NCBI RefSeq assembly: GCF_001701045.1
Contig: NZ_CP016757.1
Location: 3,432,501-3,496,500 of the forward strand
Direction of reading: 5' to 3'
DNA from: Cloacibacillus porcorum
GTDB lineage: Bacteria; Synergistota; Synergistia; Synergistales; Synergistaceae
Length of the DNA stretch: 64,000 nt
Numbering within the stretch: the first letter of the stretch is position 1; each line of letters opens with the position of its first letter. This document shows, in pieces, positions 42,512-51,700 of the stretch. Position numbers and translations under genes: made by a program. The notes beneath the pieces were generated by a model. That model was not told where the DNA came from. It did not search any database and was given only the letters and a program-made list of their open reading frames with translations.

Positions 42512-43714
42512 GTGAAAGACAGCACTAATACAAACAGATGGGCCATTTTATTCTTCGGCATGATCTGCATGCTGATCATGGGCGTATGTTATACATACAG
42601 CCTCTTTCAGCCATACGTGATGAAACATTTCAGCGTGGATTCACCCAGCGCGAGCCTTCCGTTCACAATCTTCATTGCCGTATTCTGTGTCGGCAACTTC
42701 GTTGGCGGGCGTATGCAGCAGAAAACCACCGTCAAGCTGACCCTCGTCGTCGGCTATATTCTCATGGTCCTTGGCTGGCTGCTCACCGCCATCCTTCCCT
42801 CGGACATGTTCTGGGCGATGTTCATCACCTTTGGCGGTCTCTTTGGCATCGGCGACGGCATCGTCTACAATGTCATCGTCTCTCTGATGCCCAAGTGGTT
42901 TGTGGACAGAAAGGGGCTGGCCTCGGGACTGACGCTGGCGATGCTGGGACTTTCGGCCACAGTATTCAGCCCAATCGTGAGTCAGTGGCTGAAAAATTAC
43001 GGCTTTTCAAAATCCTTTATGGCGGTGGCGATGGTATATGCCGCGGTGGGAATCTTCGGCACCCTGACGATGAAAAATCCGCCCAAAGACTATATGTCCG
43101 ATTACACGGGGACGGGAGCCATCGTTACCACGAAGAAGCAGTATGAGGTAAGCGAAGTCTTCCACGTAAAGGAATTCTGGACGCTGATGGGACTCTATTT
43201 CTGCGCCGTCCCGGCGTATCTGCTGCTGAGCGCGATATTCGTCAGCTACGGCGCGGACAGAGGGCTGACTGCCGCAATGGCTACACTCGGCGTAAGCGCG
43301 GCGTCGCTCTGTCAGGTTGGAGGGCGCTTCGTGATCCCCACGGTCAGCGACAAGATCGGCCGCAAGTCCGCCTTCGCCGTCAGCTTCCTGATCACGGCGC
43401 TCGGAGTCGCAATGCTGACGATCTCAACCGGCAATCTGTATGTGCTCTGTTTCTGCCTCCTCAGCTTTTCATACGGCGGTACGCAGGCCTGCTTCGCTCC
43501 GATCGCCGCTGACAGATTCGGTACTAAGAATGTCGGCACGATACTCTCACTGACGATGATAGGCTTTGGCCTGGGCTCTATCGGAGCCTCTTTGATGGCA
43601 AAGGTCGTCGGTACTTCCACGGCCTTCATCTGCGCGGGCGTCGTTTCGCTGATCGGCATCGGACTCGTATGCACACTCCCCAGCCCAAAGAAGGCCAGGG
43701 AACAGGGCGTTTAA
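42512..43714 (+). CDS. MFS transporter, oxalate/formate antiporter-like (OFA) family
   Basis: A 400-residue major facilitator with 12 predicted spans. It starts WAILFFGMICMLIMGVCYTYSLFQPYV, has the motif VDRKGLASGLTLAMLG in the first half and SDKIGRKSAFA in the second. OFA members exchange small carboxylates; the true substrate is unknown. GTG at 42512 has AAGGAG nine bases upstream; the longer frame from 42413 has no site and adds a non-family N terminus. It opens a group with a radical SAM protein and Grd-like reductase subunits, which suggests it imports their substrate. Confidence 0.87.
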   Translation: MKDSTNTNRWAILFFGMICMLIMGVCYTYSLFQPYVMKHFSVDSPSASLPFTIFIAVFCVGNFVGGRMQQKTTVKLTLVVGYILMVLGWLLTAILPSDMFWAMFITFGGLFGIGDGIVYNVIVSLMPKWFVDRKGLASGLTLAMLGLSATVFSPIVSQWLKNYGFSKSFMAVAMVYAAVGIFGTLTMKNPPKDYMSDYTGTGAIVTTKKQYEVSEVFHVKEFWTLMGLYFCAVPAYLLLSAIFVSYGADRGLTAAMATLGVSAASLCQVGGRFVIPTVSDKIGRKSAFAVSFLITALGVAMLTISTGNLYVLCFCLLSFSYGGTQACFAPIAADRFGTKNVGTILSLTMIGFGLGSIGASLMAKVVGTSTAFICAGVVSLIGIGLVCTLPSPKKAREQGV

Positions 43715-43784
43715 TAAATATATGGCCTCAGACGGCATGTGAAAGACGCCAGACTGAGGATAACGATAAAGGCAGGGGCTTGTC

Positions 43785-44672
43785 ATGGCAACTTTAGAAG
43801 AAACAGTTTACCGTCCGCCGCTCGAAAACGAGAGCGCGTTACTGGAAATATCCCTTGGCTGCAGCTACGGAAGATGCACCTTCTGCCGCTACTCCGACGG
43901 GAATACGCCGCTGCAGCTCCTATCGCCGGAGATGCTCTGCGAGAATCTCGAAGAGCTCGTTGCCCAGGGAGAGCAGGCTACACGAATGTTTCTTCTGGGC
44001 GGCAACGTCCTGGCCTTCAAAAGCCGCTATCTGGCGGATATATTCCGTCTGGTCCGCCGTTACCTTCCAGGCGTTACGCAGTTCTCAATGTACGCCAGGG
44101 CAGACGACGTTGCACAGAAGACCGATGAACAGTTGGAAGAGCTGCGGCGTGGTGGGTTAGATACACTCTATATCGGCGTAGAATCCGGAAACGCGCGGAT
44201 TCTTGAAAATTGCCGTAAAGGCGAAACACCGAAGGAGATTGTCGCGGCACTCCACCGGCTCGACAGGGTAGGACTCAGCTATGGGCTCAGTTCCATTCTC
44301 GGGCTTGGAGGCAGGGAGATGTGGCGGCAGAACGCGTTGGATACGGCTGCTCTGTATAATGAAGTCAATCCAATATCCATTAGGGTAATGACGCTGACTC
44401 CTATGGCGGGCACGCCGCTTGCGGTCGAAGCCGCCACCGGCAGTTTCCGGCCGCTGACGCCGCGGCAGGCGCTTGAGGAAGAACGGCTGCTGCTTGAGGC
44501 AATCTCTAAAACGCATGCTCCCTGCCTGTTTGTCGGCACACACGTTTCAAACTCCGTCCCTGTAAAGGGAATGCTGCCGCGGGATCGTGACAGGATGATA
44601 GAGGCGCTCTCAAACGCCATCGCCGGAGCGGACGACAAAGATCTTGCACAAGACGGAGCCATAGGGTGGTAA
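43785..44672 (+). CDS. radical SAM protein (HemN/Elp3-like), unknown function
   Basis: A 295-residue radical SAM enzyme. The cluster motif CSYGRCTFC lies at residues about 25-33, followed by LLGGNVLAFKSRYLADIF, YARADDV, LYIGVESGNARILENC and RVMTLTPMAGTPL. This is the pattern of HemN-like/B12-independent radical SAM proteins with no clear accessory domain. It lies between the transporter and the Grd-like genes, but no substrate is known. Confidence 0.85.
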   Translation: MATLEETVYRPPLENESALLEISLGCSYGRCTFCRYSDGNTPLQLLSPEMLCENLEELVAQGEQATRMFLLGGNVLAFKSRYLADIFRLVRRYLPGVTQFSMYARADDVAQKTDEQLEELRRGGLDTLYIGVESGNARILENCRKGETPKEIVAALHRLDRVGLSYGLSSILGLGGREMWRQNALDTAALYNEVNPISIRVMTLTPMAGTPLAVEAATGSFRPLTPRQALEEERLLLEAISKTHAPCLFVGTHVSNSVPVKGMLPRDRDRMIEALSNAIAGADDKDLAQDGAIGW

Positions 44673-44785
44673 GTCCTACCCCGCGCAGGAACGCGCAGGT
44701 TATTAAAAACAGCACAGACACGCAAGCGTATCAGCAATAAGCATCATCTAACATCTAAATTGGAACGAAGGGAAGTGCGTGAAAT

Positions 44786-46057
44786 ATGGGCAAAAGACTA
44801 CAGCTTGATTATGTCAATGTTCACGACGTTCGGTTCGGCAGTGAAACATCTCTGGCGGACGGCGTCCTCACTATCAACAAGGAGGAGCTGCTTCAAACAG
44901 CGGCAAGCGACCTGTTCGGTTCGCTCGATATCCAGTTGGTAAGGCCCGGCGAAAGCTGCCGTATCCTCGGCATTCACGATGTCATGCAGCCTCGCTGCAA
45001 GGCCGACCATCCGGAGGAGTCCTATCCAGGCATATGGGGCAAGCTGGCTCCGATGGGAGAGGGACGTACAGTAGCCCTGAAGGGAGTCGTCGTCTCCGAT
45101 ATCTACTACGCGAAGTGCAATATCAAATATTACCTGGACATGGGGGGCCCCTGCGCCAAATACAGCAACTTCTCAAGGCACTTCCATATCTGCCTGGACG
45201 CGACGCCGGGCGAAGGCGTTTCGGACGCGAGCTACGCTGAGGCGCTGAAACATGCTTCGCTGGCGATCAACGTCCATCTCGCAAAACTGGCGATCAACAT
45301 GAAACCGGATGAGAGCGAAGTCTTTGAGCGCGAACCCATTCCGGCAGGAAAAAAACTCCCCAAAGTCGCCTATCTGGTTACGCACATGGCCTCGCACGAT
45401 ACGTGGAATTTCCTTTACTACGGGCAGAGCGCCCTTAACTTCCTGCCGATCGTGGTACAGCCCACGGAGATCCTTGACGGCGCGATGGTCTGGCGTTACT
45501 GGGAACCTAACTATTATCTGCAAAACGAAGTTTACATCAAAGAACTTATGAAGCGTCACGGCAAAGATCTTGAATTCGTCGGCGTCGTCTTCGCCAATAA
45601 TGTGATGAAAATCGACGCAAAAGACACCATGGGAATGATCGCGGCCACACTGTGTAAAGATACGCTGCAGGCGGACTGCGTTATGCTCAACAAATCCGGT
45701 ATGGGCCACTGTCAGCTTGATTCGGCGCTGACATTCAACTGGTGCCAGCGGCTCGGCATGACGACTGTGCTGAACCTTTCGGCTGTCTCCAACGACCAGC
45801 CGGGAGACATGCTGGTTATCGCGGACCCGAAGGTAGACGCAGTCATCAACAGCGGCAGGAACTGGGATCTCGACCATCCCCGGGTCGAACGGCTTGTCGG
45901 CGAAAAAACAAACGTCCCCTGTCTGCTTGGAGTAGATCCATGGGGCCCCTTTAAGCATACGACAAATTTCTGCTATCAGGGCATATGGTCTCAGCTCGGC
46001 GATTACTATATGACAACTGACAGCGACATCAGGCAGGAGGTGCAGAAAAATGACTAA
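44786..46057 (+). CDS. GrdE-like subunit of a glycine/sarcosine/betaine reductase component B
   Basis: A 423-residue protein of the GrdE/GrdG/GrdI family. In known members the proprotein is cleaved at an internal Cys to make a pyruvoyl group that binds the amine. Matching segments are KGVVVSDIYYAKCN, HICLDATPGEGVSDASYAEA, KLPKVAYLVTHMASH, QPTEILDGAMVWRYW and RHGKDLEFVGVV. After DGAMV, where I recall the cleavage Cys in GrdE (about residue 242), this protein reads WRYWEPNYYLQNEVY, with no Cys. It may be unprocessed. It overlaps the selenoprotein gene by 8 nt, so the two form a complex. Glycine-specific function is not supported. Confidence 0.82.
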   Translation: MGKRLQLDYVNVHDVRFGSETSLADGVLTINKEELLQTAASDLFGSLDIQLVRPGESCRILGIHDVMQPRCKADHPEESYPGIWGKLAPMGEGRTVALKGVVVSDIYYAKCNIKYYLDMGGPCAKYSNFSRHFHICLDATPGEGVSDASYAEALKHASLAINVHLAKLAINMKPDESEVFEREPIPAGKKLPKVAYLVTHMASHDTWNFLYYGQSALNFLPIVVQPTEILDGAMVWRYWEPNYYLQNEVYIKELMKRHGKDLEFVGVVFANNVMKIDAKDTMGMIAATLCKDTLQADCVMLNKSGMGHCQLDSALTFNWCQRLGMTTVLNLSAVSNDQPGDMLVIADPKVDAVINSGRNWDLDHPRVERLVGEKTNVPCLLGVDPWGPFKHTTNFCYQGIWSQLGDYYMTTDSDIRQEVQKND

Positions 46058-47366
46058 AAAGAGAGTTGTTCATTACATCAACCAGTTTTACGCGGGGATG
46101 GGCGGCGAAGATACCGCAAGCGTAGGCCTCTCCGAAAGAGACGGCGCCGTCGGCCCGGGAGCGGCTCTTGCTCTGGCGCTCGGCGATGATTATGAGATCG
46201 TTAAGACCATTATTTGCGGCGACAACACCATCGCGGAGCATACGGAAGAAATCCTCCCGCAGATCGTAAAAATAGTAAGCGACGCGAAGGCCGACCTCTT
46301 CGTCGCCGGTCCCGGATTCAACGCCGGACGTTACGGCCTGGGCTGCGGCGCCACCACGGCCGCGGTCACGGAACAGCTGAATATTCCCGCCGTAACAGCG
46401 CTCTATGCGGAAAACCCCGGCACGGACCTTTACAAAAACCGCTGCTATATCCTCCAGAGCGACAATAACGCGCGCAATATGACGTCGGTCATAAATCAGA
46501 TTGCCGGCTTCGCAAAGCGCCTGATCGCGGGCGACGCGATACAGGACGGCAAAGCGGAGCGTTACCACGGCAGCGGACCGGCAGTCGCCATTGATTACGC
46601 CATTCCGGCCGCGGAGCGCGGTATCAATATGCTGCTGGCAAAGCACGACGGAAAGACATACCGTACCGAGGTCATCATGCCCAACCACGAAGAGATACCG
46701 ATCCCCTCTCTCAGCAAACCGCTTTCACAGTGTAAGATAGGGCTGGTCACCGACGGCGGCCTGGTTCCTGCCGGCAACCCGGACAATCAGGTCCCGACAA
46801 ATTCCAAGGCATACAAGCGCTACTCGATCGACGGTATGGAAACTCTGGACGCGAAAGACTGGGAGGTCAGCCACCAGGGATACAATAACGCCTTCGTACT
46901 TCAGGACCCCAACCGGCTCGTGCCGGTCGACGCCCTGCGCAAGATGGTAAAGGAGGGCGTGATCGGCAGTCTGGACGACGTCTTTTATTCGACGGCGGGA
47001 GTCATGACCCCGATGGAAAAATGCAAAGAGTTCGGTGAAGGGATCGCCAAGGCGCTAAAAGAGGCCATGTGCGACGCCGCGATCGAGACCTCTACCTGAG
47101 GCACGAGCAGTCGTGGCGGGTCCATGATCACAAAAGAAATCCAGCGCGCCGGAATTCCGGTAATCCAGGTGACAAACCTGACGAAGATCGCGGAAGGAAT
47201 GGGCTCAAACCGTATTCTCCGCGGCAACAGCGTCCTTCATGTATTTGGCGATCCAACCCTTCCTCTGCCCAGCGAAAAAGCCTACAGAGAAAAAAGAGTC
47301 GAGCAGGCCCTTCACATGCTCGAAAAAACCCCTCCTGAGGGACAGCATGCCATAATCGAAGAATAA
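46050..47366 (+). CDS. GrdB/GrdF/GrdH-like selenoprotein, substrate-specific component B of a Grd-type reductase
   Basis: A 438-residue protein if TGA at 47097-47099 is read as selenocysteine (residue 350). The frame continues to 47366 with family sequence on both sides: IETST, then Sec, then GTSSRGGSMITKEIQRAGIPV and VTNLTKIAEG. GrdB-family members have Sec at this position. A hairpin starts three bases after the TGA. The N terminus RVVHYINQFYAGMGGED is typical. AGGAGG precedes the start. No grdA, grdC or grdD is in the window, so they must lie elsewhere. The substrate among sarcosine, betaine or another amine is unknown. Confidence 0.88.
47097..47116 (+). promoter_or_regulatory. UGA selenocysteine codon and bacterial SECIS-like hairpin
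   Basis: TGA at 47097-47099 is followed by CACGA-GCAG-TCGTG (47102-47115), a perfect 5-bp stem with a GCAG loop. Its place immediately after the UGA fits a bacterial SECIS element for SelB. Confidence 0.75.
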
Positions 47367-47397
47367 CCGGTACGGCAAAGATACCGCAGACGTTTTC

Positions 47398-47436
47398 AAC
47401 CGCCGCCAGCGGAAAACCACCGCGGCGGCGGCTTTT
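47398..47436 (+). terminator. terminator after the selenoprotein gene
   Basis: CCGCCGCC and GCGGCGGC arms around AGCGGAAAACCACC-type loop, followed by TTTT. It ends the Grd-like unit. Confidence 0.65.
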
Positions 47437-47501
47437 AAGAAATTGGCCGCTGTGGCATTCACACAAAAATAAAAAAATGTCTGTATATAGGTATAAAGTC
47501 G

Positions 47502-47544
47502 CAGAATGTTATAATACAGAATGTTATAATGCAGAATGTTATAA
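47502..47544 (+). repeat. short tandem repeat upstream of the TetR gene
   Basis: GCAGAATGTTATAAT-like units occur three times (near 47502, 47517 and 47530). Each carries a TATAAT or ATAATT core, giving multiple -10-like elements in the regulator promoter. Confidence 0.5.
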
Positions 47545-47592
47545 TTTTGTTATCGATTGAGGAATGGCGCCGGGAGAAGGGACTCGAACGTT

Positions 47593-48207
47593 ATGCCAAA
47601 AACAGAGATTACGAAGGCTGCGCTGGGCTCCTGCTTGAGAGAACTGATGGCGCAGAAAGGACTCAGCCAGATAACGATCAAAGATATTACCACTAAATGT
47701 GGGGTCAGCAGGAATGCCTTTTATTACCATTTTCGTGATAAATACGATCTGATCCATTGGATCTTTTATTCCGAGACCCTGCCCGTAATCAATACCTTCT
47801 CCGATCCGGACCGCTATCTGGATGGTTTTGTCTGCCTTTGCAAATATATGCTGGAAAACCGTGAATTTTACATGGAGGTCTTTCATTACGTAGGACAAAA
47901 TTCCCTCTCAGAATCGCTTGTAGAATCATACTTTGAGCTGATGAAAATACACATCCTCACGGTATATGCTCAGATAGGATACAGGCTGGGAGAAGATGAA
48001 CTGTATATTTTGGCCCGCCTTGAGGCGTACGCCTACGTGGGCATCATCATGGAATGGGTCAAAGGCGGCATGCATGAGAACTACATGATCTATTTTGAAA
48101 AGCTGAAAAAGGTCAAGACCGGGCTGACCTTCCCTCTTGAGCCAACAGAAATGACAGAGTATACTGTAGCAAAACAGGAATTCGATCTGAGGAGAAAGAC
48201 CATATAA
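47593..48207 (+). CDS. TetR-family regulator (DhaS/TetR_C-like)
   Basis: A 204-residue TetR protein. The HTH reads ITIKDITTKCGVSRNAFYYHFRDKYDLIHWIF, the form found in DhaS-like TetR regulators. The helical C-terminal domain (CLCKYMLENREFYMEVFHYVG, GIIMEWVKGGM) would bind an inducer. ATG at 47593 is preferred over the TTG at 47557. Its place between two Grd-like genes suggests it controls them. The upstream region (47467-47556) has three near-identical AGAATGTTATAAT copies that could form a promoter or operator. Confidence 0.87.
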   Translation: MPKTEITKAALGSCLRELMAQKGLSQITIKDITTKCGVSRNAFYYHFRDKYDLIHWIFYSETLPVINTFSDPDRYLDGFVCLCKYMLENREFYMEVFHYVGQNSLSESLVESYFELMKIHILTVYAQIGYRLGEDELYILARLEAYAYVGIIMEWVKGGMHENYMIYFEKLKKVKTGLTFPLEPTEMTEYTVAKQEFDLRRKTI

Positions 48208-48314
48208 TCCTTAAATTAGTTTTCTGACCGACAGAGAAACGACTGGCCAGGCTTATTATCGATAAGATACAGTGATAATCGTTCTGGCGTTAGACAGATT
48301 GCGAGGAAATTACT

Positions 48315-49187
48315 TTGCCTAAACAATATGCGGATATTGTATGGAATCCGGCACATCACAGAAGTAACGGAGAGAAACAGCCGGCAGTGTGCGGTCTCCA
48401 GGATATTGACTACCAAGTTCCCGCCGCAGTCAGGGGAATCGACATGTTGCTGGCTAAATTTCGCGGAGAATCCTACCGCAGCGAAGTATGTATCTCTCCG
48501 TCGCAGGAGGTGCCTATGCCAACGCTGTCTAAAAAATTGTCTGAGGCAAAGATCGCCTTTGTGACGGACGGCGGGTTGGTTCCACGCGGAAATCCCGATA
48601 ACATGACGCCTGTCGGTTCCGATAAGTTCTGCATTTACTCCTTCTTGGGAAAAGATACTTTAATGCCCGAGGAATACGAGGTGAGCCACCAGGGCTACGA
48701 CAATAAATACGTGACGGAGGACCCCAACCGCCTGGTACCGCTTGACGCGGCACGCAAAGCAGAGACGGCCGGGCGCATCCGCAAAGTATCCGACACGTTC
48801 TACTCCACCGCCGGCGTAATGGTCTCCGTCGAAAACAGCCAGGAGTTCGGCCGCAAAATCGCAGTTTCCCTGCGTGAAAGTGAGACCGACGGCGTGATCC
48901 TCACCTCAACCTGCGGTACAAGCTCCAGATGCGGCGCCTACATCGCCTGTGAGATCGAGCGCGTAGGCATCCCCGTCGTACACGTCACCAACCTCACTCA
49001 GATATCAGAATGGGCAGGCTGCAGCAGGATTCTTAGAGGGAATAACATCAGCCATGTATTCGGCAGGCCGGAATTACCTCCTGAACAGGAATATGAATGG
49101 AGAGAGCGGCTTTTTAACAAGGCATTGGAACTGCTGGCGTCGGTACCGGACGACAACTCCTGCCTGATAGTAAATATGGAGCAATAA
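48315..49187 (+). CDS. N-terminally shortened GrdB-like paralogue with Cys in place of Sec
   Basis: A 290-residue homologue of the upstream selenoprotein. Similarity starts near residue 28 (DYQVPAAVRGIDMLLAKFRGESYRSEV), so about 160-170 N-terminal residues of the family are missing. The Sec site is Cys (LTSTCGTSSRCGAYIACEIERVGIPV). The start is a TTG with GAGGA upstream; the first 27 residues are not family sequence. It may be a working short subunit, or the remnant of a deleted gene. No separate N-terminal half is found nearby. Confidence 0.7.
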   Translation: MPKQYADIVWNPAHHRSNGEKQPAVCGLQDIDYQVPAAVRGIDMLLAKFRGESYRSEVCISPSQEVPMPTLSKKLSEAKIAFVTDGGLVPRGNPDNMTPVGSDKFCIYSFLGKDTLMPEEYEVSHQGYDNKYVTEDPNRLVPLDAARKAETAGRIRKVSDTFYSTAGVMVSVENSQEFGRKIAVSLRESETDGVILTSTCGTSSRCGAYIACEIERVGIPVVHVTNLTQISEWAGCSRILRGNNISHVFGRPELPPEQEYEWRERLFNKALELLASVPDDNSCLIVNMEQ

Positions 49188-49299
49188 TATAATTATCCGA
49201 TAAAATAGCCTCATATAACACATCTGCCAAAAGAAACCGCCAATTCCCCGTCCATCCTTTATGCTATATAATGGCAAGGATGAAAGCGGGGAATAAATT

Positions 49300-50001
49300 T
49301 TGGAATTATTCAGCTCTATACCACTCTTCGGAAGTATCGCCAACGCTCTTTTCATAGTATGCGGCGCACTCGCGGGGCTGCTGCTCCGCAAAAAGATCCC
49401 GGCAAAGATAATGGAGCTGCCCGTCCAGGGCATGGCGCTCTTCGTGGTGACGCTCGGCGTCGGCATGGCGATAAAGACGCAGCAGCCGCTGGTGGTCATC
49501 GCAAGCATCGCCCTCGGCTCGCTCATCGGCGAACTGATGAATCTTGAGGGCGCGCTTGAGGCGGCGAGCATGAAGCTGGAGAAACGTATTGGAGACGGCG
49601 CGAAGGGCTTCTCCACCGGCTTTATAACGACAAGCCTCATCTACTGCACCGGCTCGATGGCGGTGCTTGGCGCCTTTGAAGAGGGGCTCGGCGGCTATCC
49701 TTCGCTGCTTCTCGCGAAGGGGCTCATCGACGGCCTCACCTCCGTGGCGATGGCCGCCTCGCTCGGCTTCGGTGTGATCTTCTCCGCCGTTCCCGTTTTT
49801 CTCTATCAGGGGCTGCTGACCCTCGCCGCCGGCTGGATACAGCCCTTTATGTCCGAAGCCGCCGTCACGGAGATGAGCGCCACCGGAGGGCTCATGCTCA
49901 TGGGCATCGGCATCAACCTGCTGGGTTTTATGAAGATACGCGTGATGAATATGCTCCCCGGCCTTGTAGTCGCGGTCATACTTGTAAGGTTATTTTTTTA
50001 G
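49300..50001 (+). CDS. DUF554 family membrane protein
   Basis: A 233-residue integral membrane protein of the DUF554 (YdfK-like) family. Its function is not established. It shows GSIANALFIVCGALAGLLLRKKIP, GMALFVVTLGVGMAI, SLIYCTGSMAVLGAFEEGL and a late LMLMGIGINLLGFMKIRV. The start appears to be TTG at 49300 with GCGGGGA upstream. It stands alone. Confidence 0.87.
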   Translation: MELFSSIPLFGSIANALFIVCGALAGLLLRKKIPAKIMELPVQGMALFVVTLGVGMAIKTQQPLVVIASIALGSLIGELMNLEGALEAASMKLEKRIGDGAKGFSTGFITTSLIYCTGSMAVLGAFEEGLGGYPSLLLAKGLIDGLTSVAMAASLGFGVIFSAVPVFLYQGLLTLAAGWIQPFMSEAAVTEMSATGGLMLMGIGINLLGFMKIRVMNMLPGLVVAVILVRLFF

Positions 50002-50060
50002 GCTTTTTTGTTCATAAAACCAAATAGTTCTTTTCTTCCCTAAGTTTTACGTGGAAATTA

Positions 50061-50111
50061 TGTGAATTCTATAGTATTTTCTGGAATTCACAAATATAAC
50101 CTTATTTGTGA
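50061..50111. promoter_or_regulatory. overlapping palindromes upstream of gdhA
   Basis: TGTGAATTC (50061-50069) is inverted by GAATTCACA (50084-50092). The latter overlaps a second palindrome, TCACAAATA (50088-50096) with TATTTGTGA (50103-50111). They lie just before a promoter-like TTTACG-17 bp-TACAAT (50116-50144), so they may be operator sites. Confidence 0.5.
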
Positions 50112-50230
50112 CCCCTTTACGGGAAAACTAATCAGGAATACAATATCTATGTAAGATAAAATTTGTCCGTAGGGATATAATTTTAACGTTACCGCCCGAC
50201 GAGGGCAAATATACTAAGGGGGTTTTTTGT

Positions 50231-51508
50231 ATGGCCGTACAGAAACGTACTTCCACCAACGTACTTCTTGACACAGCGTTGAAGAATTTCTATGCAGCAG
50301 CAGAGGAGATGGGACTTGAAGACGGTCTCGTCGAGGTAATGAGCCGCCCCGAGCGCGCTATCTGCGTCTCGATCCCTGTCCAGATGGACGACGGTTCAGT
50401 AAGAGTTTTTAACGGTTATCGCGTACAGCATTCAACAGTCTGCGGACCCGCCAAGGGCGGACTTCGCTTCCACCCCGACGTCAACCTCGAAGAGTGCGAA
50501 GCTCTCGCCAGCCTTATGACCTGGAAGTGCTCGCTCGCCGGTATCCCTTACGGCGGAGGCAAGGGTGGAATCTCCGTAGATCCCTTCGAACTCTCACCGC
50601 GTGAGCGTGAGACGATGACCCGCACCTTCGCGGCCCGCATCGCCCCCTTCATCGGCGACTGGACTGACGTTCCCGCTCCCGACGTCAACACCGGCGGCCC
50701 CGAAATGGTCTGGATCATGGACACTATCTCCAAGCTCCGCGGCCACCTCGAGCCCGGCGTAGTGACCGGCAAGCCCGTAGCCTACTGGGGCTCAAAGGGC
50801 CGCACCGCGGCAACGGGACTCGGCGTCGCAACCTGCATTCTTGAACTGCTCAAGACCCAGCATATCGACCCGAAGGATGCCACCGTCATCGTACAGGGCT
50901 TCGGCAACGTCGGAACCTACAACGCCCTCTTCCTCCAGGAAGCCGGAGCTAAGATAGTCGGAATCAGCGACATCACCGGCGGCTACTACAACCCGAACGG
51001 TATCGACGTCAAGGCGGCGAAGGCATACGTTGAGAAGCACCCGAAGCGTATCCTCGACGGCTATGAAGAGGCTGGACTTGTCAGAATGGACGGTGAAGCG
51101 ATCCTCGAGCAGGAATGCCTCGTTCTTTCACCCTGCGCCCTCGAAGGCGTCATCAGCGACAAGAACGCCGACAAACTCAAGTGCAAATACATCGTCGAAG
51201 GCGCGAACGGACCTATCCGCCCCGAAGGCGACGCGATCCTTGACAAACGCGGCATCCTCGTCGTTCCCGACTTCCTCGCCAACAGCGGCGGCGTTATCGG
51301 TTCATACTTCGAGTGGGTACAGGACCTCGCCGGATTCTTCTGGACAGAGGAAGAGTACAACAACCGCCTCGTCCCGATCATGAAGGACAACTTCAAGAGA
51401 GTTTGGGACTACGCTCAGGAGCACAACGTGAAGATGCGCCGCGCGGCCTTCCTCGTCGCCATCAAGCGCGTTGCAGACGGTCTCAAGATCAAGGGCTTCT
51501 TCCTCTAA
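50231..51508 (+). CDS. gdhA: glutamate dehydrogenase (Glu/Leu/Phe/Val dehydrogenase family)
   Basis: A 425-residue hexameric-type glutamate dehydrogenase. Marks: RVQHSTVCGPAKGGLRFHPDVN, MTWKCSLAGIPYGGGKGGI with the catalytic Lys, DVPAPDVNTGGPEM, the nucleotide-binding VIVQGFGNVGTYNALFL and VEGANGPI. In amino-acid-fermenting anaerobes it deaminates glutamate and supplies NAD(P)H. It is monocistronic and its frame is strongly codon-biased (repeated use of CGC, GTC, ATC), which suggests high expression. Confidence 0.95.
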   Translation: MAVQKRTSTNVLLDTALKNFYAAAEEMGLEDGLVEVMSRPERAICVSIPVQMDDGSVRVFNGYRVQHSTVCGPAKGGLRFHPDVNLEECEALASLMTWKCSLAGIPYGGGKGGISVDPFELSPRERETMTRTFAARIAPFIGDWTDVPAPDVNTGGPEMVWIMDTISKLRGHLEPGVVTGKPVAYWGSKGRTAATGLGVATCILELLKTQHIDPKDATVIVQGFGNVGTYNALFLQEAGAKIVGISDITGGYYNPNGIDVKAAKAYVEKHPKRILDGYEEAGLVRMDGEAILEQECLVLSPCALEGVISDKNADKLKCKYIVEGANGPIRPEGDAILDKRGILVVPDFLANSGGVIGSYFEWVQDLAGFFWTEEEYNNRLVPIMKDNFKRVWDYAQEHNVKMRRAAFLVAIKRVADGLKIKGFFL

Positions 51509-51544
51509 TAGAGGACCGCTCTTACAATAAGCGACAGATAACAG

Positions 51545-51577
51545 GCGGCGCGGCCCTTCGGGACTGCGCCGCTTTCT
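51545..51577 (+). terminator. gdhA terminator
   Basis: GCGGCGC (51545-51551) pairs with GCGCCGC (51566-51572), with a CCCTTCGGG inner hairpin, then TTTCTT. Confidence 0.8.
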
Positions 51578-51700
51578 TGACATCCGCACGCCGACGCCAT
51601 ATCTTTATACGGTCCCGGCGGCGGTAATTTTTATAAAAGCGCCGGGCTCGACACCGGGAGGCGGGCCGGCCCCCGCGAAGAATACCTTGGGAGCGTGCGG

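Noticed and set aside
47124-47366. Separate 80-codon gene after the Grd-like selenoprotein
   Set aside because: It is the continuation of the same frame past the UGA selenocysteine codon.
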